The translations under genes were made by a program, and so were the position numbers. The notes under the pieces are model-generated. The model saw only the letters and a list, made by a program, of their open reading frames with translations, did no database searches and was not told where the DNA came from. From Triticum aestivum (lineage: Eukaryota > Streptophyta > Magnoliopsida > Poales > Poaceae), in the NCBI RefSeq assembly GCF_018294505.1, contig NC_057798.1:375223944-375287943 (forward strand): a DNA stretch of 64,000 nt, written 5' to 3'. This document shows, piece by piece, positions 1 through 11,403 of this stretch. Numbering within the stretch: position 1 is the stretch's first letter; each line of letters begins with the position of its first letter.

Positions 1-391
1 TTGGATATATATTGTTGCATTGTATTTAATTGGTTAAGTATCATGATATTGTTTGTCATTATGTTGATGCTTGTTGTGAGCTTGCAAGTACATTCAATGT
101 ACTGACCTGGCGTGTCATGCCAGATTTCAGGAAAGTCTCGTTGGAAAGGAGAGATGTCCGAGTCTAGATCGTGTCCACATCGCTGTCCCTGTGCCATGGA
201 GTCCCGCTACGACGTTATTCCGCTGTCGCGTAGTTGTCATGATCGAGGCCCCTTTATGTTTACTAAATAATGTACGTATTGTTCAGCCGCACCGTGTGTG
301 CCGCTTGGCCTTGCTAACTGTTGTAATATGAACTATGCTCCGCTAGCATGAATAAAGCGATTGTTTTTCTGTACTAAGTTGTTGTGTGTTG
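1..391. other. Unassigned non-coding flank, LTR-like
   Basis: No coding stretch is visible. An AATAAA lies at 351-356 in a T-rich context, as in the R/U5 part of a plant LTR or a 3' untranslated region. It replaces the integrase end expected downstream of the minus-strand pol remnant that starts at 392, so it probably belongs to another element or marks a deletion. Family not recognised. Confidence 0.3.
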
Positions 392-1600
392 CTAGAAGAC
401 AAGGTCTCTGGGCTGGCAATGCAGGGTAGACCGGTCACTCTGAGCCAGGGTGCCACACGACAGAGAGTAGGTTGGAAGGTTGACGCATGAGAGTGCATCT
501 ACATCACTATCATCCAACCCTTGCTTGTACTTAAAGGTGCATTGAAGGCTGACGAGTTTTGACATTACCTTGCGCTGGAGCTCGGTATCGAGTTGTTGAT
601 CGCCCAATGTGCAGAAGATCTTGTGTCCTATCAAGATGGTGATTGGTCCATGTTGTATATATGCTTACCATTTCTTCCTCGCCGTTGTCATCCCAAAAAC
701 TCTTTCTCATAGGTGGAAAGTTTCTGATTTCGCACCCCCAAGGCCATCTTGGATGAGGTCGGCACCCACTTTGGTGTCACACACATCTTTCTCAATGGCG
801 AATGGATGTGTGAAGTTAGGAAAATCAAGCATTGGGGTCGTTGCCATGGCTCGCTTCAGAAGCTCGAAGGTTGCTTGTGCCTGCTCATTCCACGCAAGTC
901 CTTGCTTCTGGAGTAGTTGTGTCAACAGCTTGGCGATGATGCTGTAATGTGGTACAAACTTGCGGTAGTAGTTGGATAACCCAACGAAGCCGCGAATCTC
1001 CATCGCGGTGGATGGCACAGGCCACTCATGCATGGCGCTGATCTAGCCGGCATCGGTGGCCACCCCTTCGCAAGAGATGACATGGCCCAAGTATTTGATG
1101 TGCGGTTGCATGAACAAGCACTTGGACACTTTGGCATAGAGCTATTTACGGAGCAGTTTGAGCACTAGGCAAAGGTGTTTCTCATGTTCCTGCATGTTAG
1201 TTATGTAAATGATGATGTCGTCTAGGAAGACAATGACAAACTTAAGGATGTAGCCGGTGAACACCGTGTTCATCAGGCATTGGAAGGTTGCCACAGCGTT
1301 GGTAATCCCAAATGGCATCACAAGGAAGTGAAAGTGGTCGTTGTGGGTTTTAAATGCCATCTTATCCTCGTCGTTCAGTCGCATACAGAATTGGTGGTAG
1401 CTGTTGCACACAGGGAGCTTGGAGAAGAGTGTGATGCCAACGAGCTTATCCAGCAGTTCATCGACGATCGGTAGGGTAAATTCGTTCTTGATTGTAGCAG
1501 CATTGAGGCGGTGCTAGTCGATGCCGAAGCACCAGTTGTTATCCTTTTTCTTCACGATGATCACATGCGATGTGTATGTACTCATGATATGTGAGATAAT
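392..1600 (-). pseudogene. Reverse transcriptase-RNase H remnant (Ty3/gypsy pol)
   Basis: Minus-strand frames spell the RT palm: a LNAATIKNEFTLP-like stretch near 1480, LVMPFGITNAVATFQ near 1320 and the catalytic box VFLDDI near 1215 (F-L-D-D instead of Y-x-D-D). After a frame change, the connection and RNase H follow (707-1033, with KDVCD where active copies have TDASD). The RNase H tail is at 392-634, ending in ADALSR-like residues changed to VDALSC. In-frame stops and at least three frame changes make it non-functional. The catalytic Asp context and the lost integrase support a dead copy. Confidence 0.8.
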
Positions 1601-1814
1601 GTTGGCTTATAGCATGTCGCATACCTGCCACTCTATCTCGTCTCTTTGGAAGGGCGAGTACCGGTAGGGGCATTTGTTGATCATACTCCCGGTGAGGGTC
1701 GAGGCAGAGGGCTTGACGAACACATCCTTGAAGTTAGCAAGCACAATGCGAATGATAGGCGGCACCGGCTCATTGGACTCTCGTCCTCGGTAGTTCATGG
1801 TGTCTCCAATAGCA

Positions 1815-2279
1815 CTACCACCTAGATCTCATTCTTTGCCTAACACTTGTACATGGTCGAGGTATTGAGTGCAATGAGCGTGATCTGAGCACACGCGTAT
1901 ACTCCATGGAGTGTGACCCCGCCATCCTTTCGGTTGCCAGCCAATCCATTCCCAGCGCACCATTGTAGGTGTCAAGCTCAAGCACATGTGTGTCCGTGTT
2001 GAAGGAATAACCATGCGCGTTCCAATTGAAATTAGAGACCATTGCAATGTGTGGCCATTGGCCACCCACACGTTGACTGGTGTGATGGACGATGGCTTGG
2101 TGCCGATTCAGTGCAGGAAGTCGGCTTTGATGAAACCGTGCATGCTCCCAGAATTGAGAAGCAACAACATCACCTGATCTCCCAGCACACTCCCATGCGT
2201 ATGGTTTGAGGAGCTTCAGTGCTGGACACGACCGGCATAGACACCATGCAGCATTATGGTCCCGGTAGTGCAGGTTCAT
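1815..2279 (-). pseudogene. Retropepsin-like protease remnant
   Basis: The C-terminal half reads LELDTYNGALGMDWL, matching the conserved tail of gypsy aspartic proteases, where a G-x-D-W-L box follows the second beta-hairpin. It lies directly upstream of the RT remnant on the same strand, the correct place between gag and RT. The catalytic D-T/S-G triad is not clearly preserved. The stretch from 2280 to 2980 reads as a frame-shifted gag C-terminus and could not be delimited. Confidence 0.5.
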
Positions 2280-2983
2280 CCAGGAGGTCTAGCACGCATG
2301 ATGACCTCTGAGAGTACTTCCCCGGAATTGCCAACGTGAATGGTGAGGAGTTGTGTGGTGCGCTTGCACTAATGCTTCTGGGAGTATTTGTGTCCATAGA
2401 TCTAGCTGAGGCCTTGGCGCATTGATACTCAAGCATTTGGTGCTCGCAGCCACAGTCTTCGTCGTCCGAGGCTTATGAGCGTGGCATGGCCATTGGGTGC
2501 ACCAAAATGGGCGTTGGTAGTGGTAGAGGTTGTCCTACTGGAGCAGGTCAAAATAGTGGTCTTGTGTGCTTGAATTTCTCTGCCTGGCTATGAGCATATA
2601 TCATAGTGTGAGTGATGCTAGCCGGTGATTAAAACTGCATGGCCAGGTGAAGGTCACTGTGGATCCCAAGCAGGAACAATGTAATGAAAAAGTTCGGACT
2701 CAACAACGTGTCCAACAACAGTAGATGGTACATGTGTGCCTCAAACTGTTGTCAATATTCCACCATTGTGCCTATTTCTTGAAGTTGGAGCAGTTGATGC
2801 ATCTGGATCTCGAACTCCTCTAGCCCAAATTCTTCCTCGATCATGCCCTAGAAGAGCTGAAAGTGCATTTACCTCTAAATGGTGTTTTGCTGTGATGCCA
2901 ATGTGGTTAGTGGAACTAATGACAGATGTTAAGGTTTATCTCAGGCCATTGCTTCCTCCAAGGTTTATTGAGGAGATGTTTGA

Positions 2984-3008
2984 CCCCCCCCCCCCCACAC
3001 ACACACAA
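2984..3008. repeat. Poly-C run followed by (CA)n microsatellite
   Basis: Thirteen consecutive C residues (2984-2996) run straight into a CA dinucleotide tract to about 3008. It sits near the junction between the minus-strand gypsy fragment and the copia-like LTR. Confidence 0.9.
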
Positions 3009-3220
3009 ACGCACATAAAAAATGTTAAAGGTATGTTTTTTATAGCAATTTGAAGCTTTGGCTTCAATTTATTTGAGTCATAGGACAATGGCACTATCAA
3101 GAGGGGTCGACATGCTCAAATTAAGGTGCGGGAAGACTTCAAATATGCATGTCGACCTCCCTACACCTACCACTTAAAAAATCCACAAAACCCACCTCGT
3201 AAGTGCCCATGGTCACCATA

Positions 3221-3420
3221 CCCCATGAACACGGGGTCCAACAGTTGTGCACATGAAGTACATGGTTAAATCTATGGATACCCCATGCACACGGGCCCTG
3301 CACCCCATGCATAGGAGATAGTGAAAAACTCTATAGACATCCCGTGCACACAAGGTCTTCTACCCCCGTGCACACAGGGTTTGGGGGATTCTCTTGGGTG
3401 ACCCCGTGCACATGGCGGGC
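3221..3420. promoter_or_regulatory. Repeated palindromic motif upstream of LTR TATA box
   Basis: Five imperfect copies of a palindromic core (CCCGTG CA CACGGG) occur near 3221, 3281, 3341, 3364 and 3402. The first three are spaced 60 bp apart. They lie just upstream of the TATA box at 3444. Sirevirus-type copia LTRs are known to carry palindromic upstream repeats, so a cis-regulatory role is plausible but inferred. Confidence 0.5.
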
Positions 3421-3443
3421 AACGATCACTGGGAGGTAGTATC

Positions 3444-3453
3444 TATATAAATA
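3444..3453 (+). promoter_or_regulatory. TATA box of LTR F
   Basis: TATATAAATA lies in a position consistent with the U3/R boundary of this LTR, about 680 bp before its 3' end. Confidence 0.45.
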
Positions 3454-4126
3454 TACCTTCTTACTCCTCCATCCCGAACCCTAATGTCTTGAGCTTCTCC
3501 ACTATTGTTAAACTCCATTTTTCCAAGACTCTCTATCCCTCCACCCAATCACTTTGATTCCTTTGGTATAGAGAGAGCAAGACCCAATCTACAACTTGAC
3601 CAAACTGATTCGTGTTCCCCTCTCGATTTATTAACACTTGTTACTCTTGGAGCTTGGGATCCTAGGCGGTTGAGATCCCTTTGAAAGCTTCCTTGCTTGT
3701 GGTGTGCTTCATAGAAGTTTGTAAAAGTGTGGTCGTCGCATTCAAGAGCAACCCAATGTGATTCGGGCTCATTTTTTGGGGTCGCTTGGAGGGGAACGCA
3801 GTGAGACACTTGATGGCATTCTGGAGGCTTAGTTATGGCACTGCTCCAACAAAGATTGGCACTCCCCAAAGAGTGTGAACTTCGGGATAAATCTGCGTCC
3901 TCGACGAACTTATGGTTAATCATTTACAAACTTTTACCTGTGTTGTATGCTTGTTGAGTTGCCAATTGGTTTCTTGGCTTGCATATATTGCTTTGATCTT
4001 GCTTGCCATACGGGTTGCACATATAGAGACCCTACTTTATCTGCAATTAACCAAAATTGGAAGATAAACTTACAAATTTTTAGTCTCCTATTCACCCCCC
4101 TAGTCGGTCGTATCAATCTTTTCAAT

Positions 4127-4138
4127 TGGTATCAAAGC
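4127..4138 (+). other. Primer-binding site, initiator-Met tRNA (element F)
   Basis: TGGTATCAAAGC matches the usual copia primer site TGGTATCAGAGC, complementary to the 3' end of tRNA-iMet, with one change. It directly follows the presumed LTR end and fixes the element's plus orientation. Confidence 0.75.
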
Positions 4139-4176
4139 TAAGATTATTTATTAGGGCTTAACTGCCTAAAGAGAAT

Positions 4177-4765
4177 ATGCTCAATAGTCAGGATGATGAT
4201 TTAAGACAACGGTCCACCAATGGCGCCCCTACAGTACCACCGGAGGTTCCCGCCCTACCTTGATAGTGGCAGAACTCACCTCCTTAATGACATAATTTAA
4301 ATCCAACTTCAGTAAGGAAATTTGCACCCTTGTCAAGGCTGAGGTGGATACAAAAGTTAAAGCCTCCACTTCCGCGTCATCCTCATTTACTCCAAATGAG
4401 ACAGAAGATATGGATGGTATAAGAGAGACTCTTAACAATCTCAAACCTACTACCGCACCTTTCTACAATGTCGTAGAGCCACACTGCTCTCCACAACCTA
4501 TCCAATATATGCATATTAATCCCATTGGGGCTCCGCCTTCTTTGAAATCAACATGTTTGCTCAATGGAAAAATCACTATAGAGTCTCACATTCGTGATGC
4601 CTTGAATCAACTATGGTGGGGTGATTGTCAATGGGTTCAAGCCCAAGAATCCATCAAGTCTTACTCTAAGGGAAGCCATTAATGATCAACTCAATGCCAC
4701 ACCTCTCAACATGTTCTATCTTGTTGTCACCGATGTGTATGTTGATTCAATTGCTATCTTCAAGA
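4177..4765 (+). pseudogene. Copia-type gag, N-terminal part (broken)
   Basis: A start at 4177 is possible but soon meets stops. The recognisable domain begins near 4500 (YMHINPIGAPPS, then SHIRDALNQLWW), resembling the UBN2/DUF4219-type gag of plant copia elements. An extra G near 4618 shifts the frame. The domain continues as VNGFKPKNPSSLTLREA and ends with DSIAIFK at 4765, where element A is inserted. The second half lies at 14983-15258. Confidence 0.7.
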
Positions 4766-6267
4766 TGATATGTCCATTTTGCATCATGTTTACCTACTGC
4801 TATTTATGATGTTTTTAAGCATAATAATGCTTTTTGGAGTAATTCTAATGCCTTTTCTCTCATAATATGCAAGGTTCACAAAAAGAGGGAGAATTCCGAC
4901 AGCTGGAAATCTGAACCTGAAAAAGCTACTTCAGGCCACCTATTCTGCACAACTCCAGCTGAGCTGAAACTTCATGCGGAAATTTTATGGAATAAATAAG
5001 AAATACTGGAGCAAATAACTATTGGAGGGGGGCCACCTGGTGAGCACAAGACACCAGGGCGCGCCAGGCCCCCCAAGCGTGCCCTGGTGGGTTGTGCTCA
5101 GCCCAGACCACCTCCGGTGCCCCTCTTCTAGTATAAAAATCATTTAGACCTAGAAAAAATAAGGAGAAGACTTTCAGGACGGAGCGCCTCCGCCTCAAGG
5201 TGGAACTTGGACAGGAGCACTTTTGCCCTTTGGCGGAGCGATTCCGCCGGGGGAACATCCCTCCCGGAGGGGGAAATCATCATCATCATCATCACCAACA
5301 ACTCTCCCATCTTGGGGAGGGCAATCTCCATCAACATCTTCAACAACAACATCTCCTCTCAAACCCTAGTTCATCTCTTGTGTTCAATCTTTGTACCAGA
5401 ACTATAGATTGGTACTTGTGGGTGACTAGTAGTGTTGATTACTATATGGTTTATTTGGTGGAAGATTATATGTTTAGATGCATTATGCTATTTAATACCC
5501 CTCTGATCTTGATCATGATTATCATTTGTGAGTAGTTACTTTTGTTCTTGAGGTCACGGGAGAAATCTTTTTTTGCAAGTAATCATGTGAATTTTATGTG
5601 TTCGATATTTTGATGGTATATATGTTGTGATTCCCTTAGTGGTGTGATGTGAACGTCGACTACATGAAACTTCATTATACTTGGGCCTAAGGGAATGCAT
5701 TGTGGAGTAGTTATTAGATGATGGGTTGCAAGATTGGCAGAAGCTTAAACCCTAGTTTATGTGTTATATCGTAAGGGACTGATTTTGATCAAAAAGTTTA
5801 ATGTTATGGTTAGAATTTATTCTTAATACTTTTCTCGTAGTTGCGAATGGTTGCGAGGGGGTTAATCATAAGTAGGAGATTTGTTCAAGTAAGAACAGCA
5901 CCTAAGCACCGATCCACCCACATATCAAATTATTGAAGTAGTGAACACAAATCAAACCAACATGATGAAAGTGACTAGATGAAATTCCCGTGTGCCCTCA
6001 AGAACACTTTGCTTATCATAAGAGACCATTTTGGCCTGTCCTTTGCCTCAAAAGGATTGAGCTACCATGCTGCACTTTTTTTACTGTTACGGTTACTTTC
6101 TCGTTACAAATTATCTTGCCATCAAACTACTCGTTACTTAAAATTTTAGTGCTTGCAGACATTACCTTGCTGAAAACCGCTTGCCATTTCCTTCTGCTCC
6201 TCGTTGGGTTCGACACTCTTACTTATCAAAAGTACTACAATTGATCCCCTATACTTGTGGGTCATCA
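4766..6267 (+). repeat. 5' LTR of element A
   Basis: It starts TGATATGTCC and ends GGGTCATCA (1502 bp). It aligns along its length with 13443-14977. It lacks about 34 bp of a GTTGATTACATTTTGTA duplication present in the 3' LTR. Open frames inside it are shadows. Confidence 0.93.
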
Positions 6268-6278
6268 AGGCTCTTTTC

Positions 6279-6296
6279 TGGCGCTGTTGTCGGGGA
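6279..6296 (+). other. Primer-binding site, tRNA-Asp (element A)
   Basis: TGGCGCTGTTGTCGGGGA lies 11 nt after the LTR. The plant tRNA-Asp(GTC) 3'-end complement is TGGCGCCGTTGCCGGGGA, so two C-to-T changes are seen. Elements C and D use the same tRNA at the same 11-nt spacing. Confidence 0.85.
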
Positions 6297-6373
6297 GTGA
6301 AGCGCTCTTGGTAAGTGGAAATCGGTAAGGAAAAACTATTAGTACATGCTGAAATTTATTGTCACTTGTTACC

Positions 6374-7864
6374 ATGGAGAACAATCCTTCGAGGGGTTTG
6401 TTCGGGGTATCATCACCTCGACCGGAACCACAATTAGTTACCCCTCAATCTACTGCACCTACTAAAAATATTGAATATGAAATTTCTTCGGGTATGATAG
6501 AACAACTTCTAGCTAATCCTTATGAAGGAGATGGAACCGAACATCCTGATATGCACTTAATATATGTGGATGAAATTTGTGGATTATTTAAGCTTATAGG
6601 TTTACCCAGAGATGAAGCTAAGAAGAAGGTTTTCCCTTTATCTTTGAAGGGAAAAGCATTGGCATGGTATAGGCTATGTGATGATATTGGATCTTGGAAT
6701 TGGAACCGGTTGAAATTGGAATTCCATCAAAAATTGTATCCTACGCATCTAGTTCATCGTGATCGGAATTATATATATAATTTTTGGCCTCGTGAAGGAG
6801 AAAGTAGCGCTCTAGCTTGTGGGAGGCTTAAGTCAATGTTATATTCATGCCCCAATCATGAGCTCTCAAGAGAAATTATTATTCAGATTTTTTATGCTTG
6901 GCTTTCTCATAATGACCGATCTATGCTCGATACTTCTTGTACGGGTTCCTTTATGAAGAAGACTATTGAATTCCGGTGGGATCTTTTAGACATAATTAAA
7001 TGCAACTATGAAGATTGGGAACTCGATGAAGGTAAAGAGTCATGTATTAAGCTTGAGTTTGATTGTGTTAAATCTTTTATCAATACTGATGTTTTTCAAA
7101 AGTTTAGCACTAAATATAGACTTGACTCTGAGATAGTAGCCTCCTTTTGTGAATCATTTGCTACTCATGTTGATCTCCATAAAGAGAAGTGGTTTAAATA
7201 TCACCCACCTATTAAAGAAGAAGTAATAGCTAAAGATGAAACTATTATTTATAATGTTGATCCAGTTGTTACTATTGCTTACATCGAGAAACCACCTTTC
7301 CCTGTTAGGATAAAGGAACATGCTAAGGTTTCAACTGTGGTCAATAAAAGTTATATTAGGACACCTAAAACAGCTGAAAAAATCAAGGTAGAACCTAGTG
7401 TTGCTATGGTTAAGGATCTCCTGGTTGAAAACATAGATGGGCATGTTATTTACTTTTGTGATGAAGCTGCTAGAATTGCCAAACTCAATGAAAAAGATAA
7501 ACATAGACCTGTTGTTGGCATGCCTGTTGACTCAGTTAAGATAGGAGATCACTGTTATCATGGTTTATGTGACATAGGTGCTAGCATGAGTGATATTCCT
7601 TTTACCTTATATCAAGAAATTTTGAATGACATAGCACCCGCTGAGATAGAAGACATAGATGTTACTATTAAACTTGCTAATAGAGATTCTATCACACCAC
7701 TTTGGATTATCGGAGATGTTGAAGCCTTGTGTGGGAAAATAAAATACCCTATTGATTTTCTTGTTCTTCGTTCCCCACAGGATGATTTTTGTCCCATTAT
7801 CCTTGGTAGACCCTTCTTGGACACCGTTAATGCTAAAATAGATTGTGATAATTATCGGTGTTAG
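6374..7864 (+). pseudogene. Gag-protease of element A
   Basis: The start at 6374 (ACCATGG context, MENNPSRGLFG) is preferred over 6359 because element B begins the same way at 61886. The frame is open for about 496 codons. Gag core residues appear near codons 55-200 (SLKGKALAWYRL, YSCPNHELS). A retropepsin follows near codons 375-490, with the catalytic site CDIGAS (Asp codon 7571-7573) in place of D-T/S-G and the C-terminal box IILGRPFL. No CCHC zinc knuckle is evident. The frame is lost by a one-base change at about 7850 and continues as the 7845-8426 frame. The active-site D-I-G-A type also occurs in element B and is normal for this group. Confidence 0.85.
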
Positions 7865-8426
7865 TTTTGATGATGAGTCTCATGAGTTTAATTTTTCCAA
7901 GTTTAGTAAAAAGCATCATAAGAAAGAATTGCCTAGTAAGGATGAAATTATTGGTCTTGCTTATATTGTTGTACCTCCTACTGATCCTTTAGAACAATAT
8001 CTGCTAGACCATGAAAATGATTTGCATATGCACGAAAGAAATGAAATAGATAGAATCCTGTTTGAACAACAACCTATGCTTAAACACAATTTGCTTATTG
8101 AAACTCTAGGAGGTCCTCCTCCACCTAAAGGTGATCCTATGTTTGAATTAAAACAATTGCCAGACACTTTGAAATATGCTTATCTTGATGAGAAGAAGAT
8201 ATATCCTATTATTATTAGTGCCAACCTTTCAGAACATGAAGAAGAAAGATTATTGAAAGTTCTAAGGAAGCACCAAGCTACTATTGGATATACTCTTGAT
8301 GATCTTAAGGGCATTAGTCCCACTCTATGTCAGCACAAGATTAATATGGAACCTGATGCTAAACCCGTTGTTGATCACTGTCGGTTGAATCCGAAGATGA
8401 AAGAAGCGGTAAGGACAGAATATTAA
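7845..8426 (+). pseudogene. Protease-RT linker of element A pol
   Basis: This 193-codon open frame continues the polyprotein in another frame. It holds charged residues, then LLKVLRKHQATIGYTLDDLKGISP and NMEPDAKP-like residues, which in Athila-type pol immediately precede the RT fingers. It ends at a TAA just before LLEAGKIYPIADSRW-like residues. No separate function is expected. Confidence 0.7.
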
Positions 8427-9260
8427 AACTTCTGGAAGCAGGTAAAATCTATCCTATAGCTGATAGTAGATGGGTAAGTCATGTCCATTGTGTCCCTAAG
8501 AAGGGAGTATTACTATTGAATCTAATGATAAGAATGAACTTATTCCACAAAGAATTTTTACAGACTATAGAATGGTAACTGATTTTAGAAAATTAAACAA
8601 AGCAACTAGAAAAGATCATTACCCTCTGCCTTTTATTGATCAAATGCTATAAAGGTTATCTAAGCACACACATTTTTGCTTCCTTGATGATTATTCTGGT
8701 TTTTCACAAATATCTATTTCTCAACCTGGTCATGAAAAGACCAATTTTACTTGTGCTTTTGGAACTTATGCTTGTAGATGTATGCATTTTGGTTTATGCA
8801 ATGCACCTGCTACCTTTCAAAGATGTATGACTGCTATATTCACTGACTTTTGTGAAAAGATTGTTGAGGTTTTCATGGATGACTTTTCTGTTTATGGGAA
8901 GTATTTTGATGATTGTTTAAGCAATCTTGATCGAGTTTTGCAGAGATGTGAACAAACAAATCTTATCTTGAATTGGGAGAAGTGCCACTTCATGGTTAAC
9001 GAAGGTATTATTTGGGCCATAAAATTTCTGAAAGAGGTATTGAGGTGGACAAAGCTAAGTTTGATGTGATTGAGAAAATGCCGTGTCCTAAAGATATCAA
9101 AGGTACTCCTAGTTTCCTTGGTCATACTGGTTTCTATAGGAGATTTATCGAAGACTTTTATAAAATTTCTAGGCCTCTTACAAATCTTTTGCAAAAGGAT
9201 ATTCCTTTTGTTTTCGATGATGATTGTTTAGAAGCCTTCGAAACACTCAAGAAACCTTAA
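8427..9260 (+). pseudogene. Reverse transcriptase of element A
   Basis: RT motifs follow in order but in shifting frames: SRWVSHVHCVPKK near 8465, DYRMVTDFRKLNKAT near 8560, FCFLDDYSGFSQI near 8680, FGLCNAPATFQ near 8790 and the catalytic box VFMDDFSVYG (F-M-D-D at 8872-8883), usual for Athila-like RT. The thumb and connection with FLGHTGFYRRFI follow to about 9260. Frame changes near 8500, 8650, 8780 and 9010 break it. The extra ATTGAATCTAATGATAAG-like stretch near 8514 occurs between fingers motifs. Confidence 0.85.
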
Positions 9261-9261
9261 T

Positions 9262-9720
9262 TTCTGCACCTATTATTCAACCACCTGATTGGAACTTGCC
9301 TTTTGAAATTATGTGTGATGCTAGTGATTATGCTGTTGTTGTTATTCTAGGGCAAAGAGTTGATAAGAAATTGAATGTTATTCATTATGCTAGTAAAACT
9401 CTAGACAATGCTGAACAAAATTATGCTACTATTGTGAAATAATTTTTAGCAGTTGTGTTTGCTTGTGATAAATTTAAATCCTACATTGTAGATTCAAAAG
9501 TAATTGTTCACACTGATCATGCTGCTATAAAATATCTTATGGAAAAGAAAGATGCCAAACCTAGGCTTATTCGATGGGTTCTCTTGCTACAAGAATTTGA
9601 TCTACATATCACTGATAGAAAAGGAGCGGAGACCCCGTGGCTGATAATTTGTCTAGACTTGAAAACATTCTTGATGACCCACGACCTATTAATGATAGTT
9701 GTCCTGATGAGCAATTAGCT
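9262..9720 (+). pseudogene. RNase H of element A
   Basis: Ty3-type RNase H: FEIMCDASDYAVVVILGQ (first catalytic Asp in CDASD), IHYASKTL, NYATIVK followed by a TAA at about 9440 where E is expected, then [12 protein letters not shown] and [13 protein letters not shown]. The tail near 9637 ([10 protein letters not shown]) reads in a different frame. It removes the RNA strand during reverse transcription in active relatives; here it is interrupted. Confidence 0.85.
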
Positions 9721-9724
9721 ACAA

Positions 9725-11045
9725 TAAATGTTTCTAATAGTACCCCTTGGTATGCTGACTATGCTAATTATAGTGTTGCTAAATACCCCCCTAGCTTTAC
9801 ATACCAACAAAAGAAAAAATTCTTCAATGATTTAAGACATAACTTTTGGGATGACCCACATCTTTATAAAGAAGGAGTAGATGGTATTATTACACGTTGC
9901 ATACCTGAGCATGAACAGGGACAAATCCTACAAAAATGTCACTCCGAAGCTTATGGAGGGCATCATGCGGGAGACAGAACTTCTCACGAGGTATTGCAAT
10001 CTGGGTTTTATTGGCCTACTCTCTTCCAGGATGCCCGTAAGTTTGTTTTATCTTGTGATTAATGTCAAAGAATAGGTAATATTGGTAAGCGTCAAGAAAT
10101 GCATATGAATTATTCACTTGTTGTTGAACTATTTGATGTTTGGGGATTTGATTACATGGGACCTTTTCCTCCCTCTGATGGGTATACTCATATTTTGGTT
10201 GTTGTTGATTATGTTACTAAGTGGGTAGAAGCTATTCCAACTAGTAGTGCTGATCACAATACCTCTATTAAAATGCTTAAGGAAGTTATTTTCCCAAGGT
10301 TTGGAGTCCCTAGATATTTAATGACTGATGGTGGTTCACACTTTATTCATGGTGCTTTTCGTAAAATGCTTGCCAAGTATGATGTTAACCATAGAATTGC
10401 ATCACCCTATCATCCTCAGTCTAGTGGTCAAGTTGAACTTAGAAATAGAGAAATAAAACTAATTTTAGAAAATACTGTCAATAGGTCCCGGAAGAATTGG
10501 TCTAAGAAGTTAGATGATGCACTTTGGGCTTGTAGAATTGCTTATAAAAATCCTATGGGTATGCCTCCTTATGAAATGTTTTATAGAAAAGCTTGTCATT
10601 TGCCCATTGAGTTAGAACATAAAGCTTATTGGGCAATTAAAGAAATTAACTATGATTTTAAAATTGCCGGTGAGAAGCGGTTATTTGATATTAGCTCATT
10701 AGATGAATGGAGAACCCAAGCTTATGAAAATGACAACTTAGTTAAAGAAAAGGTTAAAAGATGGCATGATAGAGAATCCAAAAGCGTGAGTTCAAGGTTG
10801 GAGAATATGTTCTTTTGTACAACTCTCATTTCAGATTCTTTGCAGGAAAACTCCTATCAAAATGGGAAGGACGCTATGTTATCGAGGAGGTTTATCGATT
10901 TGGAGCTATCAAAATAAATAATGCCGAAGGTACTAACCCGAAGGTTGTTAATGGGCAACGAATAAAACATTATATCTCAGGTACACCCATTAATGTTGAA
11001 AGTAATATTATCCAAACTATGACATCGGAGGAACACATAAAATAA
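9725..11045 (+). pseudogene. Integrase of element A
   Basis: The zinc-binding part has CHSEAYGGHHAGDRTSHE, then SCD-stop-CQR: a TAA at 10060-10062 interrupts the second Cys pair. The core has the D,D,E residues in FDYMGPFPP (near 10150), LMTDGGSHF (near 10320) and [13 protein letters not shown] (near 10430). The C-terminal part (WHDRESK) shifts frame near 10800 and finishes at the TAA at 11043-11045 as an [19 protein letters not shown] tail. It inserts element DNA in active relatives. It follows RNase H, the Ty3/gypsy order. Confidence 0.88.
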
Positions 11046-11403
11046 ACCTTCTGGAATAGTCCAAAATCGTGAAAAAGAGGAGGTACGTGATACGGTAAGT
11101 AAATGGAATCCGAAAAATCTGCAAAAATATTTTCTGTACGTTTTGGAGTATAACAAAAATTAGGAAAATAAGAAACAACCAAGAAGGCACTGGTGGGCAC
11201 AAGACACCAGGGCGCACCTGGCTTGCCAGGCGCACCCAGGTGGGTTGTGCCCACCTCGGGTACCTTTCGGACTCCGTTTTTCTTCCTTTGCATGTTTCCC
11301 AAGATAAAAAATCTTTATATACCCCCGAACCCATTGACCAACTTATCACGGAGAAATTTTCTGTTTTCTTTTTCTTGTTGTTTTCTGACAAATCTAATCC
11401 ACC
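11046..11403 (+). other. Non-coding spacer after integrase (element A)
   Basis: This untranslated stretch lies between pol and the downstream ORF. It contains a GCGCACC-type GC-rich patch (11210-11240) resembling part of the element's LTR (near 5060). No gene is seen. Confidence 0.5.

Larger units (their letters stand above)
392..2980 (-). mobile_element. Degenerate Ty3/gypsy retrotransposon fragment
   Basis: Read on the minus strand, the order is gag C-terminus (about 2980-2450), protease (about 2280-1815), reverse transcriptase (about 1600-1142) and RNase H (1033-392), which is the Ty3/gypsy order. Integrase and both LTRs are missing. The RNase H segment near 1033 carries GLSNYYRKFVPHY-like residues typical of chromovirus-type pol proteins. 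Stops and frameshifts occur throughout, so this is an old, dead copy. Lineage assignment is tentative. Confidence 0.75.
3020..4124 (+). repeat. 5' LTR of copia-like element F (left end uncertain)
   Basis: The right edge is inferred from CA at 4123-4124 immediately before a primer-binding site. A 'CTATTCACCCCCCTAG' stretch at about 4088-4103 is typical of the end of many grass copia LTRs. A TATA box lies at 3444-3453. The left edge is not marked by a second LTR in the window, so the start is approximate. No coding is expected here; the open frame at 3549-3923 on the minus strand is a shadow. Confidence 0.55.

Noticed and set aside
3549..3923. Minus-strand 124-codon frame in the F LTR
   Set aside because: It lies within the LTR of a plus-strand element, has no recognisable residues and no counterpart elsewhere.
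6279..6296. tRNA-Asp gene fragment
   Set aside because: Only the 18-nt 3' complement is present next to an LTR, at the same spacing as in C and D, so it is a primer-binding site and not a tRNA gene.
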